Source: Chrysemys picta bellii (lineage: Eukaryota > Chordata > Testudines > Emydidae). Taken from it: a stretch of DNA of 64,000 nt. Of the stretch, positions 45,401-58,900 are shown piece by piece. The position numbers and the translations under genes were made by a program. Below the pieces are notes generated by a model. The model was not told where the DNA came from. It worked only from the letters and a program-made list of their open reading frames with translations, and did not search any database. The stretch is taken from assembly GCF_011386835.1 (NCBI RefSeq), contig NC_088795.1, positions 118,003,434-118,067,433 of the forward strand, in the 5' to 3' direction. The stretch's first letter is position 1. Each line of letters begins with the position of its first letter.

Positions 45401-48400
45401 CCTTGAATTATTTTTTGTTAGCAAGGAATCCATCCCTAAGGATTTTAATAGCTTCCCCCATTTTGGATCCAGTATGCTAAGGTTTCCCTTTCCTCTTGTC
45501 CTTTGAAGCCGCACTAATGGCGAAGAGTTTGGAATTCAGCCATTAACTGTTAACTTAAAGCTATTCCACTTTTTGAATATATATTGTGGAGGTTTGTATG
45601 GCATCTGCTTGGTGTAAATATGAGAGACAAAAAGAGAGAGTCATATATCCTGGCACTAAGCTGAACACATTCGAACAACAACTTTATTTGTTCACTTTCA
45701 AGATTAACATTTAAAAACCCCACAATAATCCATTTACTATCTTTTCTCTCTGGCTTTCAAGGAGATACGTGGGAAGGACTTGGGTGAAGATTCTGCCAAG
45801 GATTTAAAATATAATTTGTTATATTTTTGCTATTGTCGATATTGTGATCAGGGAAGTTGATTAGAGTCTATTTAATTGAAGGTCTATTTTTAAGAGATTT
45901 TCCCAGAGCCTGGGATCTTCCCAGAGCCTGTAACTCTTTGGTTACAGATGGTATACAAATGAGCGGCTTGGTTACAAATGGTAAACAAATACAGGTGAGC
46001 AATCCTAAAATGGCAGCTTAAAGGTGAAAGCATTACACTACAGGCATTCGTGAGGACACTACACCTTGGGCACATATAAAGTTTTAGAAAAGATCCACCC
46101 TACTTTGAACATGCCATTGTGTGATAGCTACCCAAAGCAGAGACATGAAGTCTGATGTTTGTCAGTCACTTTCTTATCCTTCAATGAAAGGCCTTGCATA
46201 TGCTTTAAAATTTGTCAGTTGCCTTAAGTATGTAAAATTACGTCTGTCTTTATAGGAGTGTAGGAAGTGTAAGAAATACTGGAAGATAATGTTATCCCAG
46301 GCAAATTGGAAGAGTTTCAGCATGACTATTTTAAGTGTAAATTATCTTTTCTGCTATTAATATATTTTCACTTACAACTCATCCTCATTCATACATGTAA
46401 TCACCAATAATGATTATCAAAGTGATTATGTTTTATATTTATTTCTCTTTTTTCACCTAGGTATTTATTCAGGTTCTCAGAACATACCTCTTTGATTTTT
46501 ACCATAAAAAGAAGATTACTGAAGATTTGTACCAGAAGATCATTTTGACGCAAGAAACTGTAAGTGTCTCCATTGTTTAATGTTTCAGCCAACAGAAAAT
46601 AAAAGTTAAGCAGTTTGTGAAAGTTCAACCATATAACCCTGCTGTGTTGATTTCTTTTACATGGAATAATGCCATTTGTAGTGTACTTCCAACTTCCCTC
46701 TTTTTTGGGAGTGGGAAAAGGGGCAAAATGAAGTGAAAGATGTGATTGCTGAACCCCTGTGGTGGACTATCCATAACAACTTGTGTCTGAATGTCTATCT
46801 GTCTATCAAAAAATACCAATTACTACAGTGCTGTATCCAATCTGTTAGGAGAAAAGCCTTTTTCACAGTTTAGTCCTGTCTAGAAAACACTGTTTTTCTG
46901 ACCTCAGCCAGCTGCTCAATAGAATGAATGATCTCTAGGTGTAAATTCATTATCTGACCCCCCCACCCCATGATTGTCAATAACAACATACTAGGGAGTG
47001 CAGTACCTGAAGGAAATTCTAAGCTGTTATCAAGAAAATGTACCTGTTTTTCTCTCTGTGCAATTATTTTCCAACCATATACTTTATCGAATTCCATTTC
47101 TGGGATTGAGGCTTTTCACACTACACACTTACAGTTAATGTACATTGCTGAAAGCGGCTCTTACTCACAGTTTGGATCACATTATGTTTGTGAGATAACA
47201 GTTGAGAAAAAATGGTAAGAGCACTAAGACTAAGCTGCTGGAAGGTTACCAGCTGTGCCTCACTTTTAAAAAAAAAAAAAAAGAGGTAGTTAGTCTAGAA
47301 TTAAAATCTCTCATGTTACATCAGCACTAGTCAGTAGGGATTTAGATTGATCATGCAATATCACAGTCAATGGATTAACACTGGAGGTCTCTATAATTTT
47401 ATCTGATAGCCTATATCTCCATGGATTTCCGTATTAAGATCAGCCTTTGATCCTCAAATTTAATATTAAAGTTAATCATATTTAAAAAGAAAAGAGAAAC
47501 AAGGAATAAATCCTTGTTTCAGAAGCAGATGCTGGATAATGACAAACTTTAGACACATGAATATTACAGGGTAGACAACTTCCATAATAAGCAACAGAGG
47601 GTCCTGTGGCACCTTTGAGACTAACAGAAGTACTGGGAGCATAAGCTTTCGTGGGTAAGAACCTCACTTCTTCAGATGCAAGAAGATGCACTTCTTGCAT
47701 CTGAAGAAGTGAGGTTCTTACCCACGAAAGCTTATGCTCCCAGTACTTCTGTTAGTCTCAAAGGTGCCACAGGACCCTCTGTTGCTTTTTACAGATTCAG
47801 ACTAACACGGCTACCCCTCTGATACTTAACTTCCATAATGTCTCCTAACCTTTAGTTAATGTTGTTTGAAAGCACTGGTCTCTTCATTCATCCAACTGAG
47901 CTACTGTAAGACATGTCATGAGTTAAATATTGCTTTTATCTGAGGCAGCCAGTGCAGTTTGGGGGAGCCTGGGGAGGAAGGATAGTCCAGTGGTTAGGAC
48001 ACTACTCTGGAACTTGGAAGATTATGGTTCAATTCCATGCTCTGCCCCCGATTTCCTGTTTGACTTTGGGCAAGTCACTTAGGTTATGTCTACACTACAA
48101 TTAAAACCCCACAGCTGGCACATGCCACCTGACTTGGAGTTAAGGGGCTATTTAATTGCAGTGTAGATGTTTGGGCTCAGATGGAACTGTGACTCTAGGA
48201 CCCTGTGAGGTGAGAGGGTCCCAGAGCTCAGGCTAACCCCAAGCCTAGTCGGGGAAGCAGGGGCTGCATGTACACTGCAAAACAATAGGGCTTGAACCCT
48301 GGGTCCCAGCTTGACTCAGTCTCAGACCCTCCACCTCTCTGGGATCCTGGGATCCTGGGTTAGCCTGATTTCTTTGTAAATGAAAGGGGGGTTAGACTTG

Positions 48401-51400
48401 AGTCTGAGTTTGAATCCTGGGCTTACATTGCATGTAGACATACCCTTGCTTTATCCATGTCTCAGATCCCCAGCTATAAAATGGGAATAATAATCTCAAT
48501 GCACATAGAGTGCATGAAGGTGGTAGTTGTAGGATTATCGTTTCCCCACTCATAGACCAGGTGTTCCCTTCTCTCCCCCTCGCCCCCCACAAAATACTTA
48601 GAATTTGTCAAAATGGAAGCCAAGAAATTTTCCAGTTCTCAGTTGCCTAAATAAAAAATAAGAACATAAGAACATAACATAAGAACATAAGAACGGCCGT
48701 ACCGGGTCAGACCAAAGGTCCATCTAGCCCAGGATCCTGTCTACCGATAGTGGCCAATGCCAGGTGCCCCAGAGGGAGTGGACCAACAGGCAATGATCAA
48801 GTGATCTCTCTCCTGCCATCCATCTCCATCCTCTGACAAACAGAGGCTAGGGACACCTTTCCTTACCCATCCTGGCTAATAGCCATTAATGGACTTAACC
48901 ACCATGAATTTATCCAGTTCTCTTTTAAACGCTGTTATAGTCCTAGCCTTCACCACCTCCTCAGGTAAGGAGTTCCACAAGTTGACTGTGCGCTGCATGA
49001 AGAAGAACTTGCTTATATTTGTTTTAAACCTGCTGCCTATTAATTTCATTTGGTGACCCTAGTTCTTGTATTATGAGACTAAGTGAATAACTTTTCCTTA
49101 TCCACTTTCTCCACATCACTCATGATTTTATATACCTCTATCATATAACCCCTTAGCCTCCTCTTTTCCAAGCTGAAGAGTCCTAGCCTCTTTAATCTCT
49201 CCTCATATGGGATCCGTTCCAAACCCCTAATCATTTTAGTTGCCCTTTTCTGAACCTTTTCTAGTGCCAGTATATCTTTTTTTAGATGAGGAGACCACAT
49301 CTGTATGCAGTATTCGAGATGTGGGCATACCATCGATTTATATAAGGGCAATAATATTTTCTCAGTCTTATTCTCTATCCTCTTTTTAATGATCCCTAAC
49401 ATCCTGTTTGCTTTTTTGACCGCCTCTGCATACTGCGCAGACATCTTCAGAGAATAAATAAATAAATAGTGGTGTTATTTCATAAAATCCAAAAGGCATA
49501 GACAAAAAAGTGAAATTTTCATGAGAAATCCTGATTTGCTGAAAAGCAGTTTTCTATTCAGAATGCTTCCAGTCTCAGACGACTTCAAAATGGACATTTG
49601 TGTAGCTCAAAAAAACACAAATCACAGCTGGCTCTATTCTTTTCCTAATAGACATGCAAGTTGTAATCTACACGGTTGCCCTTCTCAGCACCCTCGACAA
49701 AATGATGCTGAGGGGCTTTGGTTTAATAACAGCTTAGAGAACTTCCAGCTCTGGGGCTATCAACCCAGCACATTTCAGAAGCACTAACTCACATGGGGAT
49801 AGATTTTTTTTTCAGAAGAGCTCAGCTCCCATTAGGCACCTAAAAAATAAGGGTCATATTTTCAAAAGTTCCTGTTGTGGCATTAATGACCAGACTTTTT
49901 CTAAAGAGATCAGTGTCTAACATGCTGAGCTTCTTTTGAAAAAGAATCTAGCCACTTATTTTGATGCCAACTGGGGACTGAGCTCGTGACAATCTGGCCT
50001 GTAATGTTTTTAAAATGTTACAAACATTGGGATGTGGCATTACTGAATGGAGATGACTGATCCTCAAAGACTGTATTTGCATAAAGGGAAAATTACTTTG
50101 GCAAGGAGCAATACCACTGGTATTAGCAGAAGTATTACATTTAATATTTAATCCTGCATTGGCAGGACAGTGGACAAGACGTCTTGCTGTAATAAGCATT
50201 TTTTTATTTCTTCATTCGTTGCTTCTACGTGAAAGCTTAATGGGATTTTGATGACAGAACATTTTTAAGGGTCACTAAAATGTGTTTGCAGTTCTTTAAG
50301 ACATAAGATATTAATGTAATTCTGTAGGAGACAAAATCATGTGGTAGAAAAAGGCTTGAGAAAGAAGGCACGTTTGAGAAATATGCATCTCAGTGTGAAC
50401 CCATGGAATAAAGATGAAGGACTGAGTTTTTTGTTTATTAAATCTGTTGGGAAGACATTATTTCACTTACTCCATTTAAAAGTATTTATTTACAAATTTA
50501 GTCCTGAGTGGAGCGCAGGACCTGGTCCAAGAGATAACTATAACGGGATCGCTTGGAAATAGTGACCATAATATAATAACTTTAAACATTCCTGCAGTGG
50601 AAAGAACACCTCAACAGCCCAACACAGTGGCATTTAACTTCAGAAAGGGGAACTATACAAAAATGAGGGGGTTAGTTAAACAGAAATTAAAAGGTACAGT
50701 GACTAGAGTGAAATGTCTGCAAGCTGCATGGACACTTTTCAAAGACTCCATAATAGAGGCCCAACTTAAATATATACCCCAAATTAAAAAATACAGTAAA
50801 GGAACTAAAAAAGAGCCACCGTGGCTTCACCACCATGTAAAAGAAGCAGTGAGAGATAAAAAGGCATCTTTTAAAAAGTGGAAGTCAAATCCTAGTGAGG
50901 TAAATAGAAAGGAGCATAAACACTGCCAAATTAAGTGTAAAAATGTAATAAGAAAACCCAAAAAGGATTTTGAAGAACAGCTAGCCAAAAACTCAAAAGG
51001 TAATAACAAAATGTTTTTTAAGTACATCAGAAGCAGGAAGCCTGCTAAACAACCAGTGGGGCCCCAGGACGATCGAGATACAAAAGAAGCACTTAAAGAT
51101 GATAAAGTAATTGTGGAGAAACTAAATGAATTCTTTGCTTCAGTCTTCACGGCTGAGGACGTTAGGGAGATTCCAAAACCTAAGCCAGCTTTTGTAGGTG
51201 ACAAATCTGAGGAATTGTCACAGATTGAGGTGTCACTAGAGGAGCTTTTGGAATTAATTGATAAATTTAACAGTAACAAGTCACCAGATGGCATTCACCC
51301 AAGTGTTCTGAAAGAACTCAAATGTGAAATTGCGGAACTACTAACTGTGGTTTGTAACCAGTCCTTTAAGTCGGCTTCTGTACCCAATGACTGAAAGATA

Positions 51401-52882
51401 GCTAATGTAACGCCAATATTTAAAAATGGCTCTAGAGGTGATCCCAGCAATTACAGACCAGTAAGTCTAACGTTAGTACCCGGAAAGTTAGTTGAAACAA
51501 TCGTAAAGAATAAAATTGTCAGACACATAGAAGAACATAAATTGTTGGGCAAAAGTCAACATGGTTTCTGTAAAGGGAAATCATGTCTTACTAATCTATT
51601 AGAGTTCTTTGAAGGGTCAACAAACATTTGGACAAGGGGGATCCAGTGGACATAGTGTACTTAGATTTCCAGAAACACTTTGACAAGGTCCCTCACCAAA
51701 GGCTCTTACGTAAATTAAGCTGTCATGGGATAAGAGGGAAGATCCTTTAATGGATTGAGAACTGGTTAAAAGACAGGGAGCAAAAGGTAGGAATAAATGG
51801 TAAATTTTCAGAATAGAGAGGGGTAACTAGTGGTGTTCCCCAAGGGTCAGTCCTAGAACCAATCCTATTCAACTTATTCATAAATGATCTGGAGAAAGGG
51901 GTAAAAAGTGAGGTGGCAAAGTTTGCAGATGATACTAAACTGCTCAAGATAGTTAAGACCAAAGCAGACTGTGAAGAACTTCAAAAAGATCTCACAAAAG
52001 TAAGTGATTGGGCAACAAAATGGAAAATGAAATTTAATGTGGATAAATGTAAAGTAATGCACATTGGACAAAAACCCCAACTATACATACAATATATCGG
52101 GGGCTAATTTAGCTACAACGAATCAGGAAAAAGATCTTAGAGTCATCGTGGATAGTTCTCTAAAGACATCCACGCAGTGTGCAGCAGCAGTCAAAAAAGC
52201 AAACAGGATGTTAGGAATCATTAAAAAAGGGATAGAGAATAAGACGGAGAATATCTTATTGTCCTTATATAAATCCATGGTACGCCCACATCTTGAATAC
52301 TGCGTACTGATGTGGTCTCCTCATCTCAAAAAAGATATACTGGCATTAGAAAAGGTTCAGAGAAGGGCAACTAAAATGATTAGGGGGTTGGAACGGGTCC
52401 CATATAAGGAGAGATTAAAGAGGCTAGGACTTTTCAACTTGGAAAAGAGGAGCCTAAGGGGGGATATGATAGAGATATAAAATCATGAGTGCTGTGAAGA
52501 AAGTGAATAAGGAAAAGTTATTTACTTGTTCCCATAATATAAGAACTAGGGGCCACCAAATGAAATTAATGGGCAGCAGGTGTAAAACAAATAAAAGGAA
52601 GTTCTTCACACAGTGCACAGTCAACTTGTGGAACACCTTGCCTGAGGAGGTTGTGCAGGCTAGGACTATAACAGCGTTTAAAAGAGAACTGGATAAATTC
52701 ATGGTGATTAAGTCCATTAATGGCTATTAGCCAGGATGGGTAAGGAATAGTGTTCCTAGCCTCTGTTTGGCAGAGGGTGGAGATGGACGGCAGAAGAGGG
52801 ATCACTTATGTAAACATTAAAAGTCAACATTTTGAAGTGGCATCTAAAAATGCACCTTACCGTACATATATGTGTGTGTGTG

Positions 52883-52922
<40 letters not shown>

Positions 52923-55900
52923 TAACCACCTGCATTTGCACACATGGATCAGATACGCATACCCTACCATCCCCAAGCACTGCATGGGCAGTTTTAGAAG
53001 CCAATTAAAGATGGGGAGCCAAAATTGCAATCTTCTTGAAAATACTTGTGGGTGCACTAAAAGGGTTAAAAATATGAAGACTTGGATCAATGCTTAATGG
53101 TATCCAAAGTCAGTGGAAATGAACACCAGGACTGATTCTGATCTCACACTGGTTTAAATTGAGTTAAGTGGAGTTACACTGTGTAAAATAAGTGTAAATC
53201 AGGGCTGACTCATGCCTAATGTCTGATGTTTTCTCTACTTACTGCAGGAACGGCAGTACCTAGAAATAAAACTTCCTGAACATGTTTGTTGAATTTACTT
53301 TCATGAAGAATCATGGGCAAGACGCAAACTCTCTTATAAATTAGCATTTTTTCAATAGAAGCCGGGTGTATATTATTATTTTCCAAGTAATACTTTTTGC
53401 CAAGTCAGAAAGAGCTATTTTCCTGTGTAACAGGTTTCTTATTTTTCCAGGATTTGGAAGAGTTACAGAAACAACTTACCTCCAGACTACTGAGTACTGA
53501 AATGTCGGGCGCTCGTAATTCAGACTACCAGACCTTAGAAGACTTAGAAAGGAAAGAGAGGGAATATTCTGAACATATCACAGATAATGTACCTATATAA
53601 TTTTTTATTCATCTCTATATTTCTAAATTAACATTGTTCTGTTGATAGGGGAATCAATATTTTTTTTCTTCGTTATCACTAGTCCAGGATTATGATCCAC
53701 TGATCCTGAAAGCATGTGTACATTTGTCTAGCAAAGTGTTTCTAACTCTGGCCAGCAACTAGCATCTTTCTTTTCTGATTCTGGTTCACTGGCTCTTGCA
53801 CAATACATAGAGATGTCAAATGCTTATTACTTTGTTGGACTAGTAAAATATTTCAAGCCCTTGTATAATATAAGCTGTTGGACCTTATCACATAATTCTT
53901 ATTATAATCTTACTTTTTCCCCCAACCTTAATTTAAATATGATTTTAGGACCTGATATATCTTTTGAGCCACTAAGAGAATTAGTTACATATCTTGAAAG
54001 ATTACTGGTACACTTTTGTGTAAAAGATATTTCAGTAAAGGTTGACTTAGAACTGTATATAATAATGTAATAGATTAATGCTTTATATACCAAAATCTCA
54101 GCTATATCTTCAGCACTGGTATGAAGTGCTAGCTGTAGTCGTTCTCAAGACAAAGGCTGCTAAAATCATGTTGGAACTGAAGTGGCATTAGAGTGAAATA
54201 AACAGGCTGGTAGTAAGAATTAAGTGATTATTCTAGTTTTCATTCTTAGTGCATTTTCTGTTTTTCAAAAATCCACTGTTGAAATAAACCATATAGGCAT
54301 AGACTCTAAACTCTTTTATACCCATCTGAGCTCAGTGGGATTATACTTGTGCAATGAAGGCAGAATTTGGCCTGTAATATTTTTCCTTACATCTGATACT
54401 CACTTGTACCGTGTAAAGTATGCACAGTTCATAGATAAACTTTTTCAGTTGGCATAATTAAAGTGTTACTAACACCTCAGTAACTCTTCTGGCTATGCTG
54501 CTTTGCACAGTGTAACACATTTAAACTGCTTTTAAATGCAAAAATGTAATTTTACTGTTGACATTTGATCCTCATGAAATGATAATTTTTCAGTTCAATA
54601 GCACTAGTGTGTCAAAACTAATTCCTGAGCCAGAAAACCTGGAGGTGGAAAAAGATCTTATCTATCTAGTCTGCCCGAAAATAGACTCTCTCAGACTGTC
54701 TTTTTCTCTCCATTTTTTTCAACATTTGAGTTAATTTAGTGTTCATGAGTATGAGAGACCAGTCATACTGGCAGGCTATGTATAAGCTTCCCCACACTGA
54801 TCTGCCAGTGCACTTCAGTCCTGACTTGAACAGCCCATATATCCTAGCCCTGGGCCTCTCTGACAGAGAAACCGACAGTCATTCTGACATGTTCGGTAGT
54901 TGTGAAATATGCCAGTGTGAACTTCTATGGTTTTCTATTTAATCTCTGTTCCTTTCACTTAATAACACATGTCCGGCTGACAGAGATAGAAGCATGTGAC
55001 ATTTCTTGTGAGACTGTGAAGGCAATCCTTTAAAGAACTTATTGTTCAATATTCTACAGAGTTAATCATGTGTGAAACGGATATTATTAGTGTCATCTAG
55101 CCTTACTGAGCTTCATGGGACAGACCATTAGCTGATGTAAATTGTCATTTAATGGAGGTATGATAATTTACATCAGATGAGGATCTGCCTCCATGTGTGG
55201 AATCGTAGCCCTGGTCTACACTGGGGGGGAAAGGGGATTGATCTAAGTTACGCAACTTCAGCTACATGAATAACATACTGAAGTCGATGTACTTAGATCG
55301 ACTTACCATGGTGTCTTCACCGTGGTGAGTCGACTGCTGCCACTTCCTTGTCAACTCTGCTTGCACCTCTCGCAGCGCTGGAGTACAGCATAGAGTCACA
55401 GACAGTCCCCATAGACTTTCCAGTCTATCTTATCACCCAGGCAAGCTGGACTTAGTGATACAATAAATGGTCACTTACACCAAAAATCACACAATATTCA
55501 GGTTGCTTCCAGTCCCAAGAGACCAGTCACTTACCCTAGATCTTACACCAAAGATGGGGGAGCGCTCTGGGGTTGATTTATCTCGTCTAGATTAGACGCG
55601 ATAAATCGATCACTACCCACTGATCTGGCGGGTAGTGAAGACATACCCATAGAATCATAGAATATTTGGGTTGGAAGAGACCTCAGGAGGTCATCTAGTC
55701 CAATCCCCTGCTCAAAGCAGGACCAATCCCCAACTAAATCATCCCAGCCAGGGCTTTGTCAAGCCGGGCCTTAAAAACCTCTAAGAATAGAGATTCCACC
55801 ATCTCCCTAGGGTAACCCATTCCAGTGCTTCACCACCCTCCTGGTGAAATAGTGTTTCCTAATATCCAACCTAAACCTCCCCCACTGCAACTTGAGACAG

Positions 55901-58900
55901 TTGCTTCTTGTTCTGTCATCTGCCACCACTGAGAACAGCCTAGCTCCATCCTCTTTGGAACCCCCCCCCCCCTTTCAGGTAGTTGAGGTAGTTGAGTGGA
56001 GTTACACATCACATCACAGTTACTATATTATGGAAAGATTCTCCTTGACTTCAGCCACAGGCCCTTGAAGAGCACCTCTCTTCCCTCAGTGCTATAAGGT
56101 TTTTCCTTTCCTCACCATACACAGCAGATTGGCACCTCCAAAAAAAGGCACCTGTAATTTCAAAGTACAATTCTTGGCTGTTTTGGGGGACATTCAGTAG
56201 CACAAATCCCATTGAAAGTCAAGTGCCAGCCACTATTCACAATCTCCCCTTAATTATTATTATTACTATTACTAATAAAGATTTATGATGATAACATCTA
56301 GAGGCCCCAGTCAGGACTGGGGCACCCTTATGTTGCAGCAATATATAACCATTAGATGGCTGGACACTGCACAGACCCAAGTCCCTGTCCTGGAAAGCTT
56401 ACAGTATAAGACCCTGATTCTACACATGTACATGTGGTTAGCTTTATACATGTAAGTAATCTCACCAAAGTCAATGGAATGACTCACATGTATAGAATTA
56501 AGCTTGTGCACAAGTATCTACAGGATTAGAGCCTAAGGCTGGTGATCTGTAGGTGGGGCATACACCTTTCTAACCCACATAATATGCTTACAATTTCTGA
56601 GAATTTAATATAATGTTTACAAACTCAATAGCTGCAAAAAACCTCAGCTGGTGAAAAACTTCTGAGTTTTAAACTAAAATCTTGCTACACATGCACTCCC
56701 ACGCTACAACATTGATAATAAAGGAACTTGTTAGAAAGAGATGACAGGCTAATAACCATTCTTCTATCCCCAATTGTAGTAATTAGTCTAGAGGTCCCCA
56801 AATTGTGGGGTGCAACCCCCCTGGAGGGGGTGAATAGGAACACTTGGGGTGCGGCGGGGCCTGGGCCAGCTCCCATGGGAGACATGGAGGGGGCACCCCC
56901 AGACCCCTCCAGCCACAGCTCCACTCCAGACCTGCCCCCAGCTGCAGCCCCAGCCTCAGCCCCCTGTCCCCTGTCCATGTCCCCCCTGCCCGGGAGCCGC
57001 ATACCCGCTCCCGGCCCTGGCTCCAGGGACAGGGGGCACATGACTCTGAAAAGTTTGGGGACCACTGAATTAGCCTATTTTTAGTGTGTTATGTGTGAGG
57101 AGTTCTTTTAAATAGCAATCTTAAATAAAATTGTATACACTAACCTCCATGAAGAGTCAGAATTAGCCAACAGGTACCATACGCTGGTATCTGACATTAC
57201 CCAGGGTGCGTCGCCATGTTTCAAAATATGAGATTTTTGTGAAAATGGTTTTGCCAAATGATGACTTTTTAATGGCTTCATCTTGAATTACAATGATTTG
57301 CCTCCCATAATAGAACACATCTCTGTGTTGTAGGGTAATTAATTTCTCAGGTTTTTGAATATTATGGGGTTTTTTTAGGTAAAGGGGGAAATAATTGATG
57401 TGTTTTAATTCCTACTCTGCAGATGGAAGCTTTCTGGAAGCAGGCAGACAAAGCCGAGCAGTTTCTCCTGAACCAATCAAATTGCTCAAGTGCCAAAAGA
57501 GGAAAGATAATGATGAATCTGACTGAGAGAATGATTGCAGTAGAAGGGTTATTAAGCCAGTCTCAGGATTTGCAAGCAATGGTAAAGTACAAGAGGAGAG
57601 AAAGCTGAAGAGAGACTCAAACAGTCAATCCTAACTCAGAGCATAATGAGACTGTGTAATGTTGTCAATCAGAGTTTATGAATTAGGTAGACAACTTACC
57701 AGCTGTGGCCTGTTTACTTTAACCTGTTATAAGGAGACTAGCTTTCTCAGTAGTTTGTAAAAACGCTTAAGTGAGTGACCTCTCATTGCTTTGATTCTGG
57801 TTCTGAAAACACGACTATCCAGTCATGGTAGAATAAAAATGCTCTGCAAGATTTTAATGAGAGCAATGAGCAAGCAGCAAGAGCACTATATCTAAAGATG
57901 GGGAAGGGAAATATCAACCTGCGCATTGAGACATCTTTTTTGTATGTATTCTACCATGCCTGGATGGCCATACTTCAAATTAAGAAGGGTTCTGAGTGCA
58001 CTCCTGACTTCCTTTGGAATTGAAGACCCTCAGCACCTCCTACTAACCTGGCCTTGAGAGAGGAAGCAATAACATTTACAAGTATATTCATTTTAATGCA
58101 ACATAAAGCGCATACTGTTACGCATAATTAACCTGTCATTGGACCAGATCCTTCTCAGTTATACAGGCTATTATAGTGGAGTAACTCCACTGAAGTAATT
58201 GGAATTATTATGGATTTACAGAAGTATAAATGAGATCAGAATCTGGCCCACTATGGCCTCTAGATGCATTTTTTCACCCATAAAATATTTAGTGGTTAGT
58301 AGCTAATGATTTATGATTGTGCAATGTGGGAGTCAAATAAAATTAATGACCCACACTGGCAAATAATCTTTATAGGTGGTCTCTCTGCACCATGGTCCAC
58401 TAAGCTTCCACACATGGACTTTCCTCAGTTGTGCCTGGTTCAATATGAATGTTCAGTCTAAATGGATTATTTCTTATGTTTGGGTCCAACATTTAATAAG
58501 TTTTTCTACCTAACGTTGCCTTCATGGATCTTCTAGCTCTTTGGAGAAGGACCATCTTCTCCTTTAGTTGCAGTAGTTGCTAAGGGTCACCCTATCATTC
58601 TGTCTGGAGTGGCTCACGAGCATGAGTGCCTGTCTCAGGGCAGACTGTCAAAAACAGGGCAGACATCCCAAACTGGTGGTGTTTTCTATAATTAGATTTC
58701 ACCAACTCTGTAACAGATGTGAACTCCTGGATCACTGTAACAGTCTTACCATAGAGTCGCAGACAGTCCCCATAGACTTTCCAGTCTATCTTACCACCCA
58801 GGCAAGCTGGACTTAGTGATACAGTAAATGGTCACTTACACCAAAAATCACACAATATTCAGGTTGCTTCCAGTTCCAAGAGACCAGTCAGTTACCTTAG

